Below are positions 55,032 to 63,335 of a stretch of 64,000 nt of DNA, one piece after another. Every line of letters starts with the position of its first letter. Within the stretch, counting starts at the first letter, position 1. Location of the stretch: contig JAHBVX010000008.1 of NCBI GenBank assembly GCA_019637295.1, forward strand, positions 309,678 to 373,677, written 5' to 3'. A program made the translations under genes and the position numbers. Origin of the DNA: Polyangiaceae bacterium (lineage in GTDB: Bacteria; Myxococcota_A; Polyangia; Polyangiales; Polyangiaceae). The notes under the pieces are model-generated. The model made no database searches. It saw only the letters and a program-made list of their open reading frames with translations, and had not been told where the DNA came from.

Positions 55032-55442
55032 ATGGTCAACCCGTCCTTCCTCCCTGGGCTGTGGATCGCGACCCGCAGCGCCGCCGTCGGCGCCGTCGCC
55101 ACGGCGACCGACCTGGTCGTGCTCGCCGCCCTGGTGAGCGGTCTCGGAGTTGCCCCGCGGGTCGCCAGCCTGCCGGCCCTCGTGCTTGGCATCGGCGTGC
55201 AGTTCGTCGGCAACAAGTGGTTCGCGTTCGGGGATCGCAGCCGCGATTGGCTGGGGCAGGGAGTGCGCTTCCTTGGCGTGGAGATGGTGGCGTTCGCCGC
55301 CAACCTGTTGCTGTTCGACCTGGTGATGGCGTCGACGACCCTCCCCTATTTGCTCGTGCGCCTGATGACGACAGCCACGGTCTACTTCTTGATCTGCCTT
55401 CCGCTCTGGTCCCGCATCTTCAAGCCTCAGGAGAACGCATGA
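55032..55442 (+). CDS. GtrA-like membrane protein
   Basis: A 136-residue protein with four hydrophobic helices, matching the GtrA/DPMS family thought to help flip lipid-linked sugars. The sequence GNKWFAFGDRSRD between helices 2 and 3 is the family hallmark. The ATG at 55032 has GGTGAG 6 nt upstream; a GTG at 55026 is possible. Its stop overlaps the start of the next glycosyltransferase (ATGA), so it may supply or flip that enzyme's substrate or product. Confidence 0.8.
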   Translation: MVNPSFLPGLWIATRSAAVGAVATATDLVVLAALVSGLGVAPRVASLPALVLGIGVQFVGNKWFAFGDRSRDWLGQGVRFLGVEMVAFAANLLLFDLVMASTTLPYLLVRLMTTATVYFLICLPLWSRIFKPQENA

Positions 55443-56575
55443 CTGCCGTCGCTCTCGTACTGGTTGGTTTGTGCAGCGCGTGGGTGGTACTGGGCGTGTT
55501 TGCCGTGCTGCGCGTAATGGCTGATCCGAGGCGCGCGCCCGAGCTGGCCCTGGCGCGAGGGCTGCGCCCCAGGGTGACGGTGCTCAAGCCTCTGTGCGGC
55601 GCCGACGCGGCGCTCGAAGAGAATCTCGCCTCGTTCTTCGAGCAGGACTACCCCGAGCTCGAGCTGGTGTTCGGGCTTCGAGATCCAGGCGATCCCGCGG
55701 TACCCATCGTCCAACGCCTGCTGGAACGCTACCCGGGCGTACCGGCGCGCCTCGTGGTTCACGCCGGCAGCGACAGCATCAACCCCAAGATCGACAACCT
55801 CCTCGGGATGCTGCCCCACGCCACCAGCGACCTGCTGCTGATCAGCGACAGCAACGTCCGCGCGCCGGCCCACTACGTGCGCGAGATGGTTCGCACTCTG
55901 TCCGCCGAGCCCAGCACGGGACTGGTCACCAACCTGTTCCGCGGCGTGGGGGAGGATGGCCTCGGCTCGGCGCTGGAGAACGCGCAGCTGAACGGCTTCT
56001 GTGCGGCGGGCGCTGCGCTGCCGACCCTGCTCGGGGACGCGCTGATCGTGGGCAAGTCGATGCTCTTCTCGCGGCGAGTCTTCGAGTCTCTCGGCGGCTT
56101 CGAGCGCGTGAAGAACGTCCTCGCGGAGGACTTCGTCATGGGCAAGATGTTCCAGCACGGCGGCTACGCGGTGCGCATCGCGCCCACCGTGCTCGACAAC
56201 GTCACTCGGGGCACGACGCTGAGAGGCTTCCTCCGTCGCCAACAGCGTTGGGCCATGCTGCGTGCACGCTTGCGACCTGGCGCACAGCTGGCCGAAGTCG
56301 TGGTCAGTCCCTTGGCCATGCTGCCCTTGGCCTGGCTGCTCATGGGGCCGCTCGCGATCACCTGGTGCATCGGGCTGATGATGCTGCGCGACGCCGGCGG
56401 TTGGATGGCCGTGCGCGGTCCCCAGGGCGCGTGGCTGGCCGTCCTGCTCGCTCCGCTGCGCGAGCTGCTCATGCTCGGCGTGTGGCTCCGCGCGCCGCTC
56501 AAGCGCCACGTGATCTGGCGTGGCCACAAAGTCCGTCTTGGCGCCGGCACCTTGGTGTACGCGCCGAGTCGCTGA
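55439..56575 (+). CDS. Ceramide glucosyltransferase-like family 2/21 enzyme
   Basis: A 378-residue membrane glycosyltransferase. An N-terminal helix is followed by a GT-A domain with VTVLKPLCGAD, LLISDSNVRAP (metal-binding Asp), LAEDFVMG and the RRQQRW motif; two to four further helices end the protein. This is the ceramide glucosyltransferase/HpnI layout, which transfers a sugar from a nucleotide donor to ceramide or hopanoid. Sphingolipids are known in myxobacteria, so ceramide is plausible, but the hopanoid option stays open. It overlaps gtrA by 4 nt with a good ribosome site (AGGAG). Confidence 0.83.
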   Translation: MTAVALVLVGLCSAWVVLGVFAVLRVMADPRRAPELALARGLRPRVTVLKPLCGADAALEENLASFFEQDYPELELVFGLRDPGDPAVPIVQRLLERYPGVPARLVVHAGSDSINPKIDNLLGMLPHATSDLLLISDSNVRAPAHYVREMVRTLSAEPSTGLVTNLFRGVGEDGLGSALENAQLNGFCAAGAALPTLLGDALIVGKSMLFSRRVFESLGGFERVKNVLAEDFVMGKMFQHGGYAVRIAPTVLDNVTRGTTLRGFLRRQQRWAMLRARLRPGAQLAEVVVSPLAMLPLAWLLMGPLAITWCIGLMMLRDAGGWMAVRGPQGAWLAVLLAPLRELLMLGVWLRAPLKRHVIWRGHKVRLGAGTLVYAPSR

Positions 56576-56576
56576 G

Positions 56577-57137
56577 TCACGCGCGCGGCCCGACGCCCAG
56601 CTCGTCGGCGTGAGGCCTGAGCGCGTCTATCACGAAGTCGATGTGCTCCCCGAGCGATACGCCGAGCAGCGCCACGCCCGCTTGCACCTCCGCCCTGTCC
56701 ACCGTCGCGGCGAAGCGCTTGTCCTTCAGCTTCTTCCGGACCGAAGCCTCGGTCAACGTGGCGATCCCCTCAGGTCGGACCAGGCAACACGCCATCACGA
56801 AGCCGGTCAACTCGTCGCAGGCGAGCAGGGCGCGGTCCAGAGCCGACTCGTAGGACACGCCCCAGCGCGTGTAATGCGCCGAGATGGCGTGGGCGATCTC
56901 CTCCTCGCCCTGCTGGCGAACCCAGGCCACGATCCGGGCAGGGTGCTCCTCGGGCCACTTCTCGTAGTCCGCGTCGTGCAGCAGTCCCGCGATGCCCCAG
57001 CGCTCGGCGCTCGAGTCGTCGCCGTATCGTGCGGCGGCCCGCCGCATCACGAGCTCGACCGCGCGCGCGTGTCGTCTCAGCGACTCCGTCTCAGTCCACT
57101 CACAGAGCTTCGACCAGGCGGAGTCACGCGTCAGCAT
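56577..57137 (-). CDS. HD-domain phosphohydrolase-like protein
   Basis: A 186-residue protein with HD-superfamily helices: RRHARAVELVMRR (His), GIAGLLHDADYEKWPEEHP (HD pair) and ISAHYTRWG. These metal ligands suggest a phosphohydrolase on a nucleotide or similar. No other domain. The ATG at 57137 is chosen from family length; the longer frame is low-complexity. The function is unknown; close relatives are annotated as HDIG-domain hydrolases. Confidence 0.8.
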   Translation of the reverse strand: MLTRDSAWSKLCEWTETESLRRHARAVELVMRRAAARYGDDSSAERWGIAGLLHDADYEKWPEEHPARIVAWVRQQGEEEIAHAISAHYTRWGVSYESALDRALLACDELTGFVMACCLVRPEGIATLTEASVRKKLKDKRFAATVDRAEVQAGVALLGVSLGEHIDFVIDALRPHADELGVGPRA

Positions 57138-57265
57138 GACCTCGAGTATACCGACGCCCCGGCCCGTCCGGCTCGTCTTCTCCCCGCGGCCCCGCCGCTG
57201 GCCCGCGCCGCACCGGCAAAAGAAATTGCGCGAACCTCGCGCGGTGAGCGTGTACATTTCGGGAC

Positions 57266-57814
57266 ATGAAGCTGGAGACCACGACCATCCGCCGTTTGCG
57301 AGACGCGCTGCTGCAGAGCGGGCGCCGCCCCAGCTTGGTGCTGTCGCCGGCGTACGAGACCCTGACCCGCGCGGGGATGCTGACGGCCGAGGAGACCGCG
57401 GCGCTCACGCGGGTCGACCCGCTGGGGGAGACCATGTTCCTCATGATGAGCGCCGATGGTCGGATCGAGGAGACCGAGCGAGATGCCGTGCGCGGCGCGA
57501 TTCGCGGGCTGTCGGATGGCATCCTGCGCAGCGGCACCATCAACGTGATGCTCGAGAACTACGCCAAGCGCCTGGCGGAATCGAGCCGCGATCAGCGCCT
57601 GCACGAGATCGCCGACGAGATCGCGGACGAGCCCAGCGAGGCGGAGGGGGCGTTCGCCCTCGCCGCGGCCATCGCCCTCGCGGACGACGAGATCACCGAG
57701 GAAGAGAACGCCTTCATCAATCAGCTTGCTGACTGGTTCGGGATCGCCGAAGAGCGCGCCAACCAGATCCTCGACCAGCTGGACGAAGACGGCGAAGGCG
57801 CCGAAGAGGAGTAA
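57266..57814 (+). CDS. TerB/DjlA-like acidic helical protein
   Basis: A 182-residue, very acidic all-helical protein with two TerB-like metal-binding loops, MSADGRIEETERDAVRG near residue 60 and LADDEITEEENAFINQLAD near 150. TerB-family proteins bind divalent metals and act near membranes or in stress responses; the exact role is unknown. The related sequence in the kinase at 13161-14588 suggests this fold is used in signalling here. Its stop is 3 bp from the convergent SUMF1 lipoprotein. Confidence 0.78.
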   Translation: MKLETTTIRRLRDALLQSGRRPSLVLSPAYETLTRAGMLTAEETAALTRVDPLGETMFLMMSADGRIEETERDAVRGAIRGLSDGILRSGTINVMLENYAKRLAESSRDQRLHEIADEIADEPSEAEGAFALAAAIALADDEITEEENAFINQLADWFGIAEERANQILDQLDEDGEGAEEE

Positions 57815-57817
57815 CCC

Positions 57818-58792
57818 TCACTCGGGGTTCTTCACGCAGCGAAAACCCAGCCCGGGTACGCGGTAGGTCTTCTTCGAGCCTGCGCGTTGATGGACACGCA
57901 GAGCCGTGGCGCTCCGATTCCAGCCGCCGCCCCGCAGCGCGCGTACGTAGCAGCTCCCGCGCAGGGACGGGTGGGCCTGGGGGCTCGGATCCGTCACGGT
58001 GCCGGACGGGTATGGCAGGAAGCAGTCGGCCGTCCACTCCCACACGTTACCCGCGAGGTCGAACAGATCGCCGTCGGGCCAGGAGCTCTTGCCCTGGGGG
58101 TGCGAGCGCACCGGGCTCGAGCCGCCGCCGTGGCAGCCCACGTCGCCCGCCGGATCGGTCTTGGGCGACCCCTCGGGCGTGTAGTCTGCCGTCTGGTTGT
58201 CGCAGCTGGGCTCGGGCTGGTCGCCCCACGGGTACTTTCGCCCATCCCCGTGGCCTGCCGCCCACTCCCACTGCGCCTCCGTGGGCAGCGCCTGCGCGCG
58301 AAAGGCGCAGTACTCCCCCGCCTGCGTCCAGTTGACCATGTTCAGCGGGTGCGCGTCGCGAGCGTACTCCGGGCGATAGTTGCTGTTCGGATCGCGAAGC
58401 TGAGGCTCGGTACAGCGTCCAGCCTGCACGCACTCGCGATAGCGCGCGACCGTCACCTCCGTGGCGTCCATGCAGAACGGGCGCGTGAGGACCACGCGAT
58501 GTCGCTGATCGTCCGACCCCGGCGCGCCGCGGCCCATCTCGAATCCCTGCGGCCCCGTCGCTGGGATGAAGACGGTGTCCGGCGGACAGGCCGGCGCACA
58601 CCGCCCCGAGTCACACCGCTCGATGGACACGCAGGGTGGGTCGCAGGGTGCGGCAGCCGCAGGCAGCACCGGGGCGGGAGCGGGCGCTGACGTCGCCGGG
58701 GACGCCTCCCCCGGATCCGTGGTCGAGGGTGGACGCTCGCAGGCGACGGCGGTCGCGGCCAGGAGCAGGACGCAGCGGAGCGAGCGTCTCAT
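57818..58792 (-). CDS. SUMF1/FGE-sulfatase-domain lipoprotein
   Basis: A 324-residue lipoprotein: signal ending ATAVACE, a Pro/Ala-rich linker with two Cys pairs (CDPPC, CDSGRC), and an FGE-like domain about residues 75-324. Motifs are FCMDATEVTVARYREC, LPTEAQWEWAAGHGD, YPWGDQPEPSC, DLAGNVWEWTADC, RGGGWNRSATALRVHQR and GLGFRC. The cysteine pair needed for formylglycine formation is absent from the expected loop, so a binding role is more likely. It resembles the gene at 1072-1968 in family and lipid anchoring. The ATG at 58792 begins the signal peptide. Confidence 0.85.
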   Translation of the reverse strand: MRRSLRCVLLLAATAVACERPPSTTDPGEASPATSAPAPAPVLPAAAAPCDPPCVSIERCDSGRCAPACPPDTVFIPATGPQGFEMGRGAPGSDDQRHRVVLTRPFCMDATEVTVARYRECVQAGRCTEPQLRDPNSNYRPEYARDAHPLNMVNWTQAGEYCAFRAQALPTEAQWEWAAGHGDGRKYPWGDQPEPSCDNQTADYTPEGSPKTDPAGDVGCHGGGSSPVRSHPQGKSSWPDGDLFDLAGNVWEWTADCFLPYPSGTVTDPSPQAHPSLRGSCYVRALRGGGWNRSATALRVHQRAGSKKTYRVPGLGFRCVKNPE

Positions 58793-59101
58793 CTCGGAAG
58801 CGTTCGGTAGCACGGGGTGGAGAACAGTACCGAGTTCTGCGCCGACGGCTCGCGCCTCTCCCTCTGCCGAGTGCAGGTCGGCCCACTGCATTGTGCTGCG
58901 AGCTTGGCTCGAGGAGACGCGCGTTTCAGCGCGAAACCTCGTGAAGAGCCGCCTGGCCTCGCGAGTGCAATGGGCCGGGGCCATGTCCGACGTCGATCCG
59001 ACCACCCAGCCCATGAAGAGCGCTCTGATCCCATTGATGTGGCTGCTCGTCCCGTTCGTGCTTGCCCTGGTGTACGGCTTCGCAAGCTGAGTCCCACACA
59101 C
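58793..59101. other. 309-bp intergenic region
   Basis: Lies upstream of the SUMF1 lipoprotein (58792) and downstream of the CapA-like gene, both on the minus strand. I see no clear -35/-10 or strong palindrome. Apart from a possible 35-codon reading frame on the plus strand at 58983-59090 nothing stands out. Confidence 0.6.
58983..59090 (+). CDS. Possible small membrane protein, 35 residues
   Basis: An ATG-started frame coding for MSDVDPTTQPMKS followed by one strongly hydrophobic segment of about 20 residues and a short end. It has the shape of a single-span small membrane protein, and hydrophobic segments are rare by chance in this GC-rich DNA. No strong ribosome site is visible. It may be a real short gene or noncoding. 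Confidence 0.3.
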   Translation: MSDVDPTTQPMKSALIPLMWLLVPFVLALVYGFAS

Positions 59102-60244
59102 TCAGCCGCCGCGCTTCTTGCGCACCCGCTTCGTCACGCGCATGCAGCTCAGCTCACCGGGCTCACCCACGTCCACCCCGCCGGTCGCCGCGGAGATGCG
59201 CTGCAGGTGGCTGCGCAGCGCGCGCTCGCGGGGCTCCCGAGTCTTGCCTGCGAACAGCATCGGGACGTGACCCCAGATGTGATAGGGGCAGACCTCGAGC
59301 TCGGGCGGGCCGCTCTGGCTGAAGGTCACCCGCGCGAAGAAGCTGGTGCCGGTCCACGGGTGGTCGCTGTGCATCGCGAACACGAGGTTGCCGAGGCTGT
59401 AGAACATGGGCCGGTCTTCGTGGAAGCCGATGCCGTGGGGCACGTGCGGGTGATGGCCGAAGATCGCGTCCGCGCCGGTGTTCATCACGGCGCGGAAGAA
59501 CTCGTGGGTCCACTGCATGGGCACGTCGATGTACTCCCCGCCGCCATGGTAGCTGAGTAAGACGAGGTCGTGCTGCTTGCGGGCCTCCTTCAGTCGCTTG
59601 CGCAGGTGATCGAAGGACGCCCAGGCGACGTAGTGCCGCCCCGGGTGCTCGTGAATCGGTCCTTGGTTCCAGATGTGCGTGACGGCGAACCAGGCCACGC
59701 TCCAGCCCTTGATGTCGACGATGGTCGGCTCGTACTGCTGATCCTTGACGCGACTCGCGCCCACGTACTTGACGCCGGCCCGCTCCAGGTTGTCGAAGGT
59801 CTCCATCAGCGCGCCCTTGCCGTAGTCCCAGGCGTGGTTGTTGGCGAGACTGACCAAATCGATCCCCGCCTGGGCCAAGGTCGCGCCGCCCCCGGGCGGA
59901 CCGGTGAACACGAGGCGATTGTTCTTCGACTGGGTCTCACCGCCTTGGTCGCTCAGCTGGCACTCGAGGTTGACGTGCCGAAAATCCGCCGTGCGCAGCA
60001 GCGGCGCCACGTCGTGGAAGGGATCGTACTTGGGATCCTTCAGGATGCGCTGGCCCGCGCCGCGCCCGAGGTTCACGTCGCCGCCAGCCAGAATGACGAT
60101 GCGCTCGGCTCGCGCGGGTGGAGCGACAGCCGCATCCGGTGCCGGCGGCGGAGCCACCCCCGCGGTTGCATCGGCGGCCTGGGCGGATGCGGCGGGAGCG
60201 TCGGGCTCTTGGGGCGTTTCACGCTCCCGGCACCCGCCGGGCAA
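59102..60244 (-). CDS. CapA-like metallophosphatase-fold protein
   Basis: A 380-residue (from TTG) protein of the CapA/PgsA family: GGDVNLGRG, DFRHVNLECQLSD, SLANNHAWDYG, LSYHGGGEY and FGHHPHVPHG carry the metal ligands of this calcineurin-like fold. CapA is linked to export of poly-gamma-glutamate or other polymers; no capB/capC is here. The TTG start gives a protein beginning LPGGCRE with no signal peptide. Upstream in the same open frame is VRLSFIALLLLPGGC, an obvious signal, but no ATG, GTG or TTG precedes it before a stop; a CTG at 60304 is the likeliest start. Confidence 0.75.
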   Translation of the reverse strand: MPGGCRERETPQEPDAPAASAQAADATAGVAPPPAPDAAVAPPARAERIVILAGGDVNLGRGAGQRILKDPKYDPFHDVAPLLRTADFRHVNLECQLSDQGGETQSKNNRLVFTGPPGGGATLAQAGIDLVSLANNHAWDYGKGALMETFDNLERAGVKYVGASRVKDQQYEPTIVDIKGWSVAWFAVTHIWNQGPIHEHPGRHYVAWASFDHLRKRLKEARKQHDLVLLSYHGGGEYIDVPMQWTHEFFRAVMNTGADAIFGHHPHVPHGIGFHEDRPMFYSLGNLVFAMHSDHPWTGTSFFARVTFSQSGPPELEVCPYHIWGHVPMLFAGKTREPRERALRSHLQRISAATGGVDVGEPGELSCMRVTKRVRKKRGG

Positions 60245-60398
60245 CAGCAGCAGCGCGATGAAGGACAGCCGGACTGTCGGAGGACGGCGCGGTGAAGTGA
60301 CCAGGCCGACAGCTTGCCATCCATCGCGTCGCTGTCACACCGGAGTCGAACACGAAAGACTTGGCAAGAGCGGCTGTTCGCCGCCAAGATCGCGGGCC

Positions 60399-61934
60399 AT
60401 GTCCCGGCTCATCTGGCCAGCGCTGCTCGCTTACGGCTGCGGCTCGGTGCCACCGGCCGCTCCGCGCCCCGCACCGGCGTCAGAGCCGAACGGACAAGCG
60501 CTGCGCTCCTCGGACAGCCGCGACGTGACTCGCAGGGCGCTCTCACCCGCCGAGCTGTCCACCGCGACGGACATGCAGGCCTTCGTCGATCGCTACTTCG
60601 CCGAAGGCTACCCGCCGGCGCTGGCTCCGGCGCCCCACGGCCGCATCGGCAGCGTCACCTGGGGCACGTGGATCCAGCCTCTCCCGCGCTCGGGTGCGCT
60701 CCCTCTGGGCAGCATCCGCGAGGGAACGACCTTGCCGCTGCTCGATGCCGAGAGGCTTGGCGGGCAGGGCAAGTGCCGTCAGTTCGTGCGCGTGCAGCAC
60801 GGCGTGGTGTGCGTCGGCGCGCGCTCGTCTCTCGATCCGGACTCGACGTGGATGCGAGCTGCACGCTACACGGCGCCGGCTCCTGGCCCGATGCCCTATC
60901 ACTACGCGCTCAGCGTCGGCGCGCCCATGCTGACTCGACCCGTACCGGAGCACGAGCTGGCGTGGAAGCTCGGCTCTCGCAATCAGCCGCGCATGCGAGG
61001 CTGGAACGCCGGGCACGACGAGCTGGCGGAAGAGCGGCCCATCGAGCCGAACGGTCCCGTGCCCGAGTTCTTGCAGGACGGCGGCATGACGCCGACGCCT
61101 TGGGGGCCGCCCCGGGGCGTGTACAAGAAGCGTCTACCGAACGGCACCCTCGTCGCGTATACGCGCGCGTTCGAAGCGCACGGACGCACCTGGGTGCTGA
61201 CCACGGACCTGTCCGTCGTGCCGGCCGAGGGGCTCAAGCGATTTCGCATCTCGGACTTTCGCGGCGTCGAGCTGGGCCAGGGCGTCGAACTGCCCATCGC
61301 GTTCATGCGCAAGAGCGCACGACCCAAGTGGCGCAAGTCCGCGCAGGGCTTCGAGCGGAGCGACGACAGCTGGCCGCTGCGGGGCTGGGTGGCTCTCACG
61401 GGCCACGACGAGCGCAGCGCCGGCAAGCACTTCCTCGAGACTCGCGAGCCGGGCGTGTACATCGAGCGCGGTGACGCGACGCTGGTGGAGCCGGCGAAGA
61501 AGGCGCCCTGGGAGGCCAAGGGCGGCAAGTGGATCCATGTGCGTGTAATGCGCGGCACCTTGACGCTGTACGAGGGAACGCGCGCGGTGTTCACGACGCT
61601 CGCCAGCCCGGGTAAGGAAGCGACGACCCCCTACGGTCGCTACTCGGTCGAGAGCAAGCATCACGTCACGACCATGAGCACCGAGGACGGCGATCCCAAG
61701 AAGTCGTGGTTCGCCGACGTGCCCTTCACCATCTACTTCCAGCGGCCCTACGCCATCCACGCCAGCTACTGGCACGAGGACTTCGGCGAGAAGAAGAGCG
61801 GAGGCTGCGTCAATCTTTCGCCGCTCGACGCCGCGCGCGTGTTCGATTGGACCTCGCCCGAGCTGCCCGACGGTTGGGGCAGCGTCCAGGCCTACGGCAT
61901 GGGGGGCGGGACCTTCGTGTTCGTCGAGGGCTGA
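60399..61934 (+). CDS. Exported L,D-transpeptidase (YkuD family)
   Basis: A 511-residue protein with a lipoprotein-like signal (LLAYGCGS), a long SH3-like or unknown N-terminal region, and a YkuD catalytic domain at about residues 380-505. The catalytic His is His454 in IHASYWHE and the Cys is Cys470 in KSGGCVNLSP. The usual SHGC motif is SGGC here, losing one His, which is seen in some active family members. It probably cross-links or trims peptidoglycan. The ATG at 60399 starts the signal peptide. Its neighbours are a CapA-like protein and a UDP-glucose dehydrogenase. Confidence 0.8.
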   Translation: MSRLIWPALLAYGCGSVPPAAPRPAPASEPNGQALRSSDSRDVTRRALSPAELSTATDMQAFVDRYFAEGYPPALAPAPHGRIGSVTWGTWIQPLPRSGALPLGSIREGTTLPLLDAERLGGQGKCRQFVRVQHGVVCVGARSSLDPDSTWMRAARYTAPAPGPMPYHYALSVGAPMLTRPVPEHELAWKLGSRNQPRMRGWNAGHDELAEERPIEPNGPVPEFLQDGGMTPTPWGPPRGVYKKRLPNGTLVAYTRAFEAHGRTWVLTTDLSVVPAEGLKRFRISDFRGVELGQGVELPIAFMRKSARPKWRKSAQGFERSDDSWPLRGWVALTGHDERSAGKHFLETREPGVYIERGDATLVEPAKKAPWEAKGGKWIHVRVMRGTLTLYEGTRAVFTTLASPGKEATTPYGRYSVESKHHVTTMSTEDGDPKKSWFADVPFTIYFQRPYAIHASYWHEDFGEKKSGGCVNLSPLDAARVFDWTSPELPDGWGSVQAYGMGGGTFVFVEG

Positions 61935-62012
61935 GAGAGCCGACCGCCAAGCTGCCATGAGCATCGATCACTGCGGTTCCATCCCGGGCCGACTTGCTCT
62001 ACGCCTGGCGCC

Positions 62013-63332
62013 ATGAAGATCGCCATCGTGGGGTCCGGGTACGTGGGCCTCGTTGCGGGTGCGTGCTTTGCGGACGTGGGGGTCGACGTCGTGTGCGTGG
62101 ACGTGGACGAGAAGAAGCTCGAGCGGCTGAGGCGCGGCGAGGTGCCCTTCTTCGAGCCTCGGCTCGACGATCTCGTCAAGAAGAACCACCCGGAGCGGCT
62201 GACCTTCAGCTCGAACCTGAAGGAGGCGATCGCGGGTCGGTCGGTGGTGTTCATCGCCGTCGGGACTCCGCCCAACGAGGACGGCTCAGCCGATCTGAAG
62301 CACGTGCTCAAGGTCGCCGAGGACGTCGCGCGTCTAGCGGACGACGATCTCGCGTTGGTGCTCAAGAGCACCGTGCCCGTGGGCACCAACGCCAAGGTTC
62401 GCGAAGTGGTAGCGGCGCACACGACCCGCCACATCGGTGTGGTGAGCAACCCTGAGTTCTTGAAGGAGGGCGACGCGGTCAACGATTTCCTCAAGCCAGA
62501 CCGCATCGTCGTCGGTACGGATGACGATCACGCGTTCGAGCTCGTGCGTCGTCTCTACGCGCCCTTCAACCGCCAGAAGGATCGGCTCCACCGCATGAGC
62601 CCCGCCAGCGCGGAGATCGTCAAGTACGCCGCCAACGCGCTGCTCGCGACGAAGATCTCCTTCATGAACGAGATCGCTCGGCTGTGCGAGGTCGCGGGGG
62701 CGGACGTGGAGCACGTGCGGCTGGCGGTCGGCGCGGACGAACGCATCGGGCTGCAGTTCTTGTATCCGGGGCTTGGCTTCGGCGGGAGCTGCTTCCCGAA
62801 GGACCTGCGCGCGCTCGTTCACACCGGAAGAGAGCTGGGTGTGCCGCTGCTGGTGGCCGAGGCGGCGACGCGGGCGAACGAGGCGCCGGTGCACGACCTG
62901 CTCGGGCGAATGGGCAGTGAGCTGGCGGGGCTGTCGGGCAAGGTGATCGCCGTGTGGGGCCTCGCCTTCAAGCCACGCACCGACGATGTGCGGGAAGCGG
63001 CGTCGTTGCGCCTGATCCGCGAGCTCGTTGCCAGCGGCGCTCGGATCCGCGCGACGGATCCGGAGGCGTCGGCTACGGCGGCGGTATGGCTGCAGGAGCA
63101 GGGCATCCGCGATTCGGTGGAGATCGTACCCGACCTGTACGAGACCTGCCGCGGTGCGGACGCCGTGGTGCTGGCGACCGAGTGGCACGAGTTTCGCGCG
63201 CCGGACTTCACGAAGGTGGCGGAACTGCTACGTGGCAAGCTGCTTTACGACGGCCGCAACGTGCTCGACGGGGAGTCCGCTGCCGAAGCGGGGCTGCGTT
63301 ACCGCGCGATGGGGCGTCCAGCCCGCGGCTGA
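62013..63332 (+). CDS. UDP-glucose 6-dehydrogenase
   Basis: A 439-residue NAD-dependent dehydrogenase that oxidises UDP-glucose to UDP-glucuronate. The N-terminal Rossmann loop GSGYVG, the SNPEFLKEG loop, and the catalytic cysteine in GFGGSCFPKD (Cys260) are all present, with the C-terminal third binding UDP (GLAFKPRTDDVREA). Normal length for the family. It lies 78 bp after the L,D-transpeptidase on the same strand and feeds glucuronate into envelope sugars. GDP-mannose dehydrogenase cannot be fully excluded but the motifs favour UDP-glucose. Confidence 0.92.
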   Translation: MKIAIVGSGYVGLVAGACFADVGVDVVCVDVDEKKLERLRRGEVPFFEPRLDDLVKKNHPERLTFSSNLKEAIAGRSVVFIAVGTPPNEDGSADLKHVLKVAEDVARLADDDLALVLKSTVPVGTNAKVREVVAAHTTRHIGVVSNPEFLKEGDAVNDFLKPDRIVVGTDDDHAFELVRRLYAPFNRQKDRLHRMSPASAEIVKYAANALLATKISFMNEIARLCEVAGADVEHVRLAVGADERIGLQFLYPGLGFGGSCFPKDLRALVHTGRELGVPLLVAEAATRANEAPVHDLLGRMGSELAGLSGKVIAVWGLAFKPRTDDVREAASLRLIRELVASGARIRATDPEASATAAVWLQEQGIRDSVEIVPDLYETCRGADAVVLATEWHEFRAPDFTKVAELLRGKLLYDGRNVLDGESAAEAGLRYRAMGRPARG

Positions 63333-63335
63333 CCC

